Source: Anaerolineales bacterium UBA1136
GTDB taxonomy: Bacteria > Chloroflexota > Anaerolineae > Anaerolineales > UBA11657
Direction of reading: 5' to 3'
Assembly: GCA_002311455.1 (NCBI GenBank)
Contig: DCAJ01000126.1
Coordinates: 3,695 to 16,332 of the forward strand
Length of the DNA: 12,638 nucleotides
The translations under genes and the position numbers were made by a program. This document shows positions 7,457-12,638 of the stretch, piece after piece. The notes under the pieces are model-generated. The model made no database searches, was not told the DNA's origin, and saw only the letters and a program-made list of their open reading frames with translations. The first letter of the stretch is position 1. Every line of letters begins with the position of its first letter.

Positions 7457-7529
7457 AGCCACCTCGGGGATTTGAACCCCGAACCTAGCACTTACGAAGC
7501 GCTTGCTCTGCCAATTGAGCTAAGGTGGC
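7457..7529 (-). tRNA. tRNA-Thr (anticodon CGT)
   Basis: On the minus strand the 73-base gene folds as a complete cloverleaf. The acceptor GCCACCT pairs with AGGTGGC, the D arm is GCTC/GAGC, the anticodon stem AGCGC/GTGCT holds loop TTCGTAA, and the T arm CGGGG/CCCCG holds TTCAAAT. The anticodon CGT (bases 7496-7494) reads the threonine codon ACG. The discriminator base is T, and CCA is not encoded, so it must be added after transcription. Confidence 0.95.
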
Positions 7530-7539
7530 AACTAGGCCG

Positions 7540-7548
7540 ATTTTACCA
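7540..7548 (-). promoter_or_regulatory. Candidate extended -10 promoter of tRNA-Thr
   Basis: The minus strand reads TGG-TAAAAT, an extended -10 whose expected start site near 7533 is only about four bases before the mature tRNA 5' end. No convincing -35 is present 17 bases upstream. Confidence 0.45.
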
Positions 7549-7570
7549 GAGGTATAAATAGTGGCATAGG

Positions 7571-7599
7571 TTGGCTTGTATGGTCTTATAAGGGATAAT
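7571..7599 (+). promoter_or_regulatory. Candidate promoter of the glycosyltransferase gene (leaderless transcript)
   Basis: TTGGCT (7571-7576), a 17-base spacer and GATAAT (7594-7599) make a fair sigma-70-type promoter. The predicted start site falls at or next to the ATG at 7606, so the mRNA would have no leader. The nearest purine-rich stretch, AGGG at 7591-7594, is too far from the ATG to be a good ribosome binding site. Confidence 0.45.
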
Positions 7600-7605
7600 A
7601 TAAAT

Positions 7606-8847
7606 ATGCGTGTTGCTATGATATCTGTTCACACCTGCCCGTTAGCAATGTTGGGGGGTAAGGAGAGTGGTGGAATGAATGTTTATGTTCGCGAGCTGAC
7701 ACGCGAATTAGGACGTCAAGGTATTGGCGTTGATGTCTTCACTCGTTCGCAGGACGAACATCAGTCACACATAAAGCATGATCTAGATAACGGCAACCGA
7801 GTTTTTCACATTCCTGCTGGTCCTGAAAGTCCGATTCCAAAAACTGAACTATATGAATGTCTGCCCGAATTTACAAATGGGGTAAGATTAGCATGTGCAT
7901 TATTGGATGAACAATACGATTTAATACATTCTCATTACTGGCTGTCTGGAGTGGTGGCGCACGAATTACAGAAATGGTGGAATGTTCCCATAGTGCATAT
8001 GGCTCATACTCTTGGAATCAACAAAAATAAAGTGACAAAGGATTCTCAGCAAATTGAGCCAAAACTTCGTCTTGACAACGAATTAAGGCTTTCAGAAATG
8101 GTTGACAGAATCATTGTCTCGACTGAAGGGGAACGGTCTCAAATAGAAAAAATATCACTTGAATATAGTGATAAAACTGCAGTAATACCACCAGGTGTAG
8201 ATCTTAAAGTGTTTCATCCATACCTGCAATCGGAAGCTAGACGGCAGCTCGAAATTCCACTGGATGACAAAATGGTGCTTTTTGTAGGACGTATCGAGCC
8301 TCTTAAGGGTGTAGATACTCTACTACACGCGATACAATACCTAAAAGAATCTGGAGATATGCCACCAAAGATGTGTATGTCTGTCATAGGTGGAAATCCC
8401 GCAAAACCACGTGATACTCGTCACGCCGAATTAGAAAAATTGATGATTTTACGTGATGAGCTAGGACTCAGTAACTTGGTAACTTTCTTAGGAAGTCGCG
8501 GTCAGGAAACATTAAATAGGTATTATGCAGCTGCTGATGTAGTTGTAATGCCCTCCCATTATGAGTCCTTTGGTATGGTGGCACTGGAGGCGATGGCTTG
8601 TGGCACGCCAGTGATAGCTACAGACGTTGGAGGGCTGGCTCAGCTAATCAGAGAAGGGGAGACAGGTTTTTTGGTGCCAGGCATGGATTCGGTCGCCTTG
8701 GCTGAACGTTTGGGACAAGTGCTTTCTGACAACGAATTGCGTGAATGTTTAGGTCGGCAGGCTGCAGAACATGCTGAAGCTTACGCTTGGCCTGGGATTA
8801 CGGAACAGGTTATTAATTTGTACAAGCATACATTAAAGGTTTCGTAA
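7606..8847 (+). CDS. GT4-family glycosyltransferase, MshA / sucrose-phosphate-synthase-like
   Basis: This 413-residue retaining glycosyltransferase (GT-B fold) transfers a sugar from a nucleotide donor. The N-terminal acceptor domain has the GGMNVYVREL signature (22-31) shared with MshA and sucrose-phosphate synthases, and HSHYWLSG (108-115). The C-terminal donor domain has PPGVDLKVF (195-203), VGRIEPLKG (227-235; Arg229 and Lys234 normally hold the donor phosphates) and the E-x7-E motif Glu320/Glu328 in ESFGMVALEAM. The frame extends back to TTG 7576, but family members begin at the RVAMISVHT strand, so ATG 7606 is preferred. MshA makes the mycothiol precursor in actinobacteria; no other mycothiol gene is present here, so the acceptor is left open. 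It diverges from tRNA-Thr. Confidence 0.9.
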   Translation: MRVAMISVHTCPLAMLGGKESGGMNVYVRELTRELGRQGIGVDVFTRSQDEHQSHIKHDLDNGNRVFHIPAGPESPIPKTELYECLPEFTNGVRLACALLDEQYDLIHSHYWLSGVVAHELQKWWNVPIVHMAHTLGINKNKVTKDSQQIEPKLRLDNELRLSEMVDRIIVSTEGERSQIEKISLEYSDKTAVIPPGVDLKVFHPYLQSEARRQLEIPLDDKMVLFVGRIEPLKGVDTLLHAIQYLKESGDMPPKMCMSVIGGNPAKPRDTRHAELEKLMILRDELGLSNLVTFLGSRGQETLNRYYAAADVVVMPSHYESFGMVALEAMACGTPVIATDVGGLAQLIREGETGFLVPGMDSVALAERLGQVLSDNELRECLGRQAAEHAEAYAWPGITEQVINLYKHTLKVS

Positions 8848-8850
8848 GAT

Positions 8851-8867
8851 GTAACATAAAGTGTTAC
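8851..8867. terminator. Weak stem-loop between convergent genes, possible terminator
   Basis: GTAACA (8851-8856) and TGTTAC (8862-8867) form a 6-bp stem with a five-base loop in the 33-base gap between the glycosyltransferase and lipoprotein stop codons. Neither strand has a proper T-run after it, so a terminator role is suggested mainly by position. Confidence 0.3.
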
Positions 8868-8880
8868 CTAGTAAGCTATT

Positions 8881-10986
8881 TTAATAGTCAGCCACTACTA
8901 GGCGTCCTACTCTTATGCCGTGTCCATAGCCATTACGTTCAGTAGAATCATGATACATCAAGTATGTTTGGTCCTGAAGTTGAAGTATGTCAGGTCCTGC
9001 TGGGTCACGTACATTCACTAGTACGTGCTGCTTCTTGAATGTAGTTCCATTTTCGGAAGTGCTATAACCTATTACTGCAACTCCTGTAAAGTCTCTTATG
9101 CCTGCGTCCTGAGGCTTGTTTAATTGATAGAAAAGGGTCACGCAACCGTCGTCACGTAGCAGTGGGAAAACCTCGCGTGCTGATGCAGTTAGCCAAGGTG
9201 CTCCAGGTCCTATGATGACCCCAGGTTCTACAGTCCAATCGAACAAGTTACTAGATGTTGCTCTGCGAAGCCAGTGATTTGGTGGACCACCTTGGCTAGG
9301 ACCCCCGTCTGGAGCACCGTGTTGTGGTGCTGGTCCAAAGTATCCCTGCCACTTTCCATTATCCAGAGGAATGATGCTCAGCTTCTGAATAGCCTTCATT
9401 TCAGCTTCAGCTTGTGTGATGCGTTCCCCTGGCTCTACAGCGAATGTTTGTCCTTCATCGTCGCTTATAAAGGACTGTATACCCGTTTGTGATGATCCTA
9501 CGAATAAGCGTATCCTGCTATCTGGAAGTCTATATATCCGCAGGGGCCCTAGATTCACTCCCTGATTCATGGATGCTGGAGCAGATATTCTGATACCTTC
9601 ATACGCAAACGTAATTCCATCTGTGGAGATTGCACTGCCTATACCTGCTCCAGCGTTAGTAAAGAACAGTCTTATATTTCCATCGGTAAGTTGCAACGAT
9701 GATGGATTAGCCATGGGAGCCATGGGGTCTCTATTGCCTACATCTTGTGCAGTCAGGGCTACACCTAGATCCTCAAATGTGTAGCGTGCATCCTCACATG
9801 TTGTTGATTCTGACACCCCTATGTTTGTAGTATTTTGTGACGAATCATTTTGTTCTTCATTTGATGTAGGTGCAGAAAGAGTGGATTCTGGCTCTGGCGT
9901 TATTGGACCTGAAAGTATCGCACTGGCAATTCGAAATCCTTGAAAAGGATCTGGTCCGTCTGTCAAAACATAGTATATTCGCCAGCGACCCTCGCCTATA
10001 TATACAGCAGTAGGGTCTAGCGCATTTCTTGGGGTTCGATCTAATAGTGGGATATCATCAGCAGTCCAATCCATCCCATTTTCAGAACTTGCTAGGAACA
10101 AACGTTGGGGCTCGCTGATACGATTCCCTGGAGGAGTGGTAGATACCAACATATAGTTAGGTGATCCTGTAAGTACGTATGAGTCAACAAATCCGCCAGT
10201 AAGACGTAGGCCTGCATCTACAATAAACCTTATTCCGTCAGGGCTTGTTGCAGAACGAATTACTTCGCGTCTCTTGCCCGGCACCATATCTGTCCACATA
10301 ATGCGGATTTGACCATTAGACATAATAAAAGAGTCTGGTACTCCCCATGCACGTCGGTCTGTTTCCTGTACTATACCGGTATTAGTTTCTACAATCCAGT
10401 CGATGCCATCAGTGCTTGTAGCAATGCGTACTTGAGCACCACCGTCTGGGCCACTGCTAGAGAATTCAGTAAAATACATCCTCCATCCATTAGAGGTACG
10501 GACAACAGTGGGGTCAGCCCCTAGTGGTGTCCTAGCAGATACTTTTTTAAAGGATAATCCATCGGAAGAGTCCCATATTTCGATACCCATATTTGTGACG
10601 TATAGTCTTACAGTGCCATCATCTAATACAACAGCCTCTGGGCTTACACCTTCAGGACCAATCGAATCTACTTCTGCAGCTAGCGTCCAATTAGGAATTA
10701 GGGCGTTGTTTGAATTGGTTGAATTTGAAGGTATTTTTGTAGGTGCTGACTCAATATCTGAATCTATAACTACGGTAGTTGCTTGTAATGGCTTTTCTAT
10801 TAGACCGCTGATTTTCGTGGCACTCAGTGTGGGTGTTTCTAGCCCATTGTCGTTCTGTGTAGGTACCTGTTGAGTAGTAGTGTCTTTGGGTTGGGTTTTA
10901 GAAATATTCTCTTCCTGGTTACATCCTTGCAAAAGAATTGTGTAAGTTAGTATGGCGATTACTGTTGAGTTTAATCTTGATATCAT
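8881..10986 (-). CDS. Lipoprotein with two tandem five-bladed, Asp-box-like beta-propellers
   Basis: This 701-residue protein starts with a lipoprotein signal peptide: Arg4, a hydrophobic stretch, and lipobox LLQGC ending at Cys22, so it should be anchored outside the cell. Residues 23-98 are a Thr/Ser/Asn/Gln-rich linker. Two similar halves follow (about 100-365 and 400-700) joined by a low-complexity Ser/Thr/Asn linker. Each half has five strands of the type DGTVRLYVTN (visible at 123, 166, 224, 277, 332 and at 435, 489, 543, 613, 672). Asp-box-like turns S-x-D/N-G-x-x-F/W occur at 140, 191, 248, 301, 454 and 644, with degenerate ones at 508 and 578. Such propellers occur in glycosidases and sugar-binding proteins, but I cannot assign catalytic residues. 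It follows the thioesterase gene by 33 bases on the same strand; no clear ribosome binding site precedes the ATG. Function is unknown. Confidence 0.85.
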   Translation of the reverse strand: MISRLNSTVIAILTYTILLQGCNQEENISKTQPKDTTTQQVPTQNDNGLETPTLSATKISGLIEKPLQATTVVIDSDIESAPTKIPSNSTNSNNALIPNWTLAAEVDSIGPEGVSPEAVVLDDGTVRLYVTNMGIEIWDSSDGLSFKKVSARTPLGADPTVVRTSNGWRMYFTEFSSSGPDGGAQVRIATSTDGIDWIVETNTGIVQETDRRAWGVPDSFIMSNGQIRIMWTDMVPGKRREVIRSATSPDGIRFIVDAGLRLTGGFVDSYVLTGSPNYMLVSTTPPGNRISEPQRLFLASSENGMDWTADDIPLLDRTPRNALDPTAVYIGEGRWRIYYVLTDGPDPFQGFRIASAILSGPITPEPESTLSAPTSNEEQNDSSQNTTNIGVSESTTCEDARYTFEDLGVALTAQDVGNRDPMAPMANPSSLQLTDGNIRLFFTNAGAGIGSAISTDGITFAYEGIRISAPASMNQGVNLGPLRIYRLPDSRIRLFVGSSQTGIQSFISDDEGQTFAVEPGERITQAEAEMKAIQKLSIIPLDNGKWQGYFGPAPQHGAPDGGPSQGGPPNHWLRRATSSNLFDWTVEPGVIIGPGAPWLTASAREVFPLLRDDGCVTLFYQLNKPQDAGIRDFTGVAVIGYSTSENGTTFKKQHVLVNVRDPAGPDILQLQDQTYLMYHDSTERNGYGHGIRVGRLVVADY

Positions 10987-11019
10987 ATCTGCAGTTAAAC
11001 TAAAGTTTGTATCTGAAAG

Positions 11020-11475
11020 CTATATTTCTGGAAAGTACAAACTACCCTGATATTCAATTACTGCTTGCTTAAATACTTCAGGAACTATTACTGTCGCATT
11101 GGTTTTGTAGTCGTAGGCTACCTGTATTGTTTTAGCTGATGCAATTTTGCGACCTTTGTCAGTATTGATTATGTACATGCAATCGAAGCTTTTATTGCCA
11201 AATCTGGTTATACCAACACTTATATTGAGTCGTTCCTCAATATAAGCCGGCGATCTATAGTTGCAGGTTGCTTGAGCAACTATCACATCCATTGCATCTA
11301 CTCCTGATTGTGTTTTCAGTTCTCGGAAATATTTGGTACGTACTGTCTCTAGGTAGGTGAAGTATACTGCGTTGTTGACATGTCCAAAAGAGTCTACATC
11401 GCGAAAGATCACTTCGATTGAATTAGTGTAGGGGGACGTGATGGTTTTCTCGTCGACTTTATGTGTGTTGTTCAT
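11020..11475 (-). CDS. Acyl-CoA thioesterase, 4-hydroxybenzoyl-CoA thioesterase (hotdog) family
   Basis: This 151-residue cytoplasmic protein has the hotdog-fold signature FRDVDSFGHVNNAVYFTYLE near residues 24-43. It corresponds to the RxxDxdxxGHVNN motif of YbgC/FadM-type thioesterases, whose aspartate acts in hydrolysing acyl-CoA thioesters. Length is typical for a single hotdog domain working as a dimer or tetramer. The ATG is preceded by no obvious ribosome binding site. It diverges from ligA and is the first gene of a two-gene minus-strand unit with the lipoprotein. The acyl substrate cannot be inferred, and a link to ligA or to the lipoprotein is not evident beyond position. Confidence 0.9.
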   Translation of the reverse strand: MNNTHKVDEKTITSPYTNSIEVIFRDVDSFGHVNNAVYFTYLETVRTKYFRELKTQSGVDAMDVIVAQATCNYRSPAYIEERLNISVGITRFGNKSFDCMYIINTDKGRKIASAKTIQVAYDYKTNATVIVPEVFKQAVIEYQGSLYFPEI

Positions 11476-11494
11476 GATTGTATGTTAGATTACG

Positions 11495-11503
11495 ATTTTA
11501 GCA
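11495..11503 (-). promoter_or_regulatory. Candidate extended -10 promoter of the thioesterase gene
   Basis: The minus strand reads TGC-TAAAAT, an extended -10 placed about 20 bases before the ATG at 11475, which would give a leader of about 12 bases. There is no matching -35. It overlaps one arm of the inverted repeat at 11499-11525, so a bound regulator could block it. Confidence 0.45.
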
Positions 11504-11525
11504 TATCATAGTTATACTTATGCTA
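11499..11525. repeat. 7-bp inverted repeat, candidate operator
   Basis: TAGCATA (11499-11505) and TATGCTA (11519-11525) are perfect inverted repeats separated by 13 bases. The left arm covers the presumed -10 of the thioesterase gene and the right arm runs into the 11-bp tandem repeat. A dimeric repressor site is a reasonable guess, but no regulator is encoded in the window. Confidence 0.5.
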
Positions 11526-11544
11526 TGTACAAACTATGTACAAA
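11523..11544. repeat. 11-bp perfect tandem repeat, two copies
   Basis: CTATGTACAAA occurs at 11523-11533 and again at 11534-11544. Each copy holds the palindrome TGTACA, so two palindromic cores lie one helical turn apart in the divergent thioesterase/ligA promoter region. It could be a cooperative protein-binding site or simple slippage. Confidence 0.7.
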
Positions 11545-11632
11545 TTTGATTATTGTAGATGGTCGTGATGGATTATTGAAAAACAGATAATTTTTGTTGC
11601 ATAAGCCATTCTTGTGGGATCGTACCTTGTTT

Positions 11633-11638
11633 TATAAT
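11633..11638 (+). promoter_or_regulatory. -10 element of ligA, implying a leaderless mRNA
   Basis: A perfect TATAAT ends seven bases before the ligA ATG, so transcription would start at about the A of the start codon. The -35 is poor (TTGTGG at 11612-11617, 15-base spacing). No ribosome binding site precedes the ATG, which agrees with a leaderless transcript. Confidence 0.55.
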
Positions 11639-11645
11639 TGAGTAT

Positions 11646-12638
11646 ATGACATCTAATTACACAGCTGTAAGAGTTGCAGAGTTGCGTAGTGAACTGCATC
11701 TCCATAACTATCTTTATTATGTGATGCAATCTCCCAGTATTTCTGATAGTGACTTTGACGAACTGTTTAGGGAATTGCAGGACTTAGAATGCAAATATCC
11801 TGAGTTGATAGAAGATGATTCACCCACTCAACGAGTAGGAGGATATCCTTCCGATAAGTTTAATAAAGTGGACCATCCTAATCTTATACTTAGTTTAAGC
11901 AAAGTAAATAGTCCTGCTGACACAAATGCATGGTTCACTAGGATATCCAAACTAGACAAAAGGGTATCGTCCACCAAGCTTGTTGTGGAGCCTAAGATTG
12001 ATGGTTTGACAGTAGTGTTACATTATGAAAACGGAGTTTTCATTAGGGGTTGTACGCGCGGAGACGGATATGTAGGCGAAGACATAACAAGCAATCTACG
12101 CACAGTACGTTCATTGCCTTTGCGTGTGCCGGTTAAAGGGTCTATCGATGTGCCTAGCACACTGGTTGTGCGAGGAGAGGCTTTCATTCCTAACAAAGCA
12201 TTCCAGAGTTTGAATGAGAATCTGGCTGCTGATGGGGAACGTATCTATATCAATCCCCGCAATGCTGCATCGGGTGCTCTTAGGCAATTGGATCCTAAGA
12301 TAACTGCTAGTCGCCCGATTGCTTTGTTTTGTTATGAATTGGTTGCTTCGGGAACGCTGCCCTTGAAGAGTCAATGGGATACTCTAAACTATCTACGGGA
12401 ACTAGGTTTTCCAGTATCGGATGCATCATGTGTGTGTGAGAACATACAGGATGTGATTATTCGATGCCAACTATGGGCAGACGAGAGAAAAGATTTGGAC
12501 TATGAAATAGACGGCGTTGTAGTAAAGATTGATGATTTGGAAGTCATGTCTAATTTGGGAGTGGTAGGTAAGGATCCTCGCGGTGCAATCGCTAATAAAT
12601 TTCCCGCAGATCAGGTTTCTACTCAAGGCGGTGACATA
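11646..12638 (+). CDS. ligA: NAD-dependent DNA ligase, N-terminal 331 residues (3' end outside window)
   Basis: LigA seals nicks in replication and repair using NAD+ as adenylate donor. The visible part covers domain Ia (residues about 5-70, with YYVMQSPSISDSDFDEL) and nearly all of the adenylation domain. Lys117 in EPKIDG is the residue that carries AMP. Further motifs are TRGDG, VRGEAFI, NPRNAASGALRQLDP, DYEIDGVVVKID and Lys318 in ANKFPA. In the last motif the usual PRWAIAYKFPA reads PRGAIANKFPA, so Trp and Tyr are replaced. The OB-fold, zinc finger, HhH and BRCT domains would lie beyond the right edge. The ATG is favoured because the TATAAT seven bases upstream leaves no room for an earlier start. 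The gene diverges from the thioesterase gene. Confidence 0.97.
   Translation, partial: MTSNYTAVRVAELRSELHLHNYLYYVMQSPSISDSDFDELFRELQDLECKYPELIEDDSPTQRVGGYPSDKFNKVDHPNLILSLSKVNSPADTNAWFTRISKLDKRVSSTKLVVEPKIDGLTVVLHYENGVFIRGCTRGDGYVGEDITSNLRTVRSLPLRVPVKGSIDVPSTLVVRGEAFIPNKAFQSLNENLAADGERIYINPRNAASGALRQLDPKITASRPIALFCYELVASGTLPLKSQWDTLNYLRELGFPVSDASCVCENIQDVIIRCQLWADERKDLDYEIDGVVVKIDDLEVMSNLGVVGKDPRGAIANKFPADQVSTQGGDI

Noticed and set aside
7576..7578. TTG as the glycosyltransferase start codon
   Set aside because: The extra ten residues precede the conserved first strand, overlap the likely promoter, and have no ribosome binding site.
10508..10873. 121-residue plus-strand open frame inside the lipoprotein gene
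   Set aside because: It is antisense to a well-supported lipoprotein gene, covers its low-complexity linker, and has no family motif or ribosome binding site.

Overview
The window is ordinary bacterial chromosome, AT-leaning, with tightly packed genes. It is cut at both ends: a gamma-glutamyltransferase-family gene enters on the left and NAD-dependent DNA ligase (ligA) runs off the right edge. The nearest fit is an uncultured Chloroflexota lineage (SAR202 or Dehalococcoidia type). That rests on a T-box in front of leuS, a Gram-positive-type LexA box, an MshA-like glycosyltransferase and a large Asp-box lipoprotein, all with low-to-moderate GC. No marker gene settles it, so the lineage is an inference of modest confidence.

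Layout. Positions 1-1790 hold a forward run of three nearly abutting genes: the end of the gamma-glutamyltransferase gene, a GNAT acetyltransferase and a small VOC-fold protein. After about 110 bases comes a full-length ABC exporter half-transporter (1901-3667). A 490-base gap follows, occupied by an extended -10 promoter, a T-box leucine-tRNA-sensing leader with its terminator, and a further hairpin. It drives leuS (4164-6623), which is convergent with lexA (7323-6655, minus). lexA has a consensus promoter with a LexA box inside the -35/-10 spacer. Just upstream on the minus strand is tRNA-Thr(CGT), which diverges from a GT4 glycosyltransferase gene (7606-8847). Convergent to that is a two-gene minus-strand unit: a hotdog thioesterase gene (11475-11020), then a tandem beta-propeller lipoprotein gene (10986-8881). 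A 170-base divergent region with an inverted repeat and an 11-bp tandem repeat separates this unit from ligA (11646 onward).

How the genes fit together. Two control circuits can be read directly: leuS under attenuation by uncharged tRNA-Leu, and lexA under autorepression in the SOS response. The first four genes could form a small-molecule modification and export group, but that is inferred only from adjacency. Several promoters are of the extended -10 type, and ligA and the glycosyltransferase gene look as if they are transcribed as leaderless mRNAs.

I found no mobile element, CRISPR array, phage gene or clearly new multi-gene system. The least explained pieces are the two-propeller lipoprotein, the repeat-rich thioesterase/ligA intergenic region, and the duplicated terminator arm in the leuS T-box.
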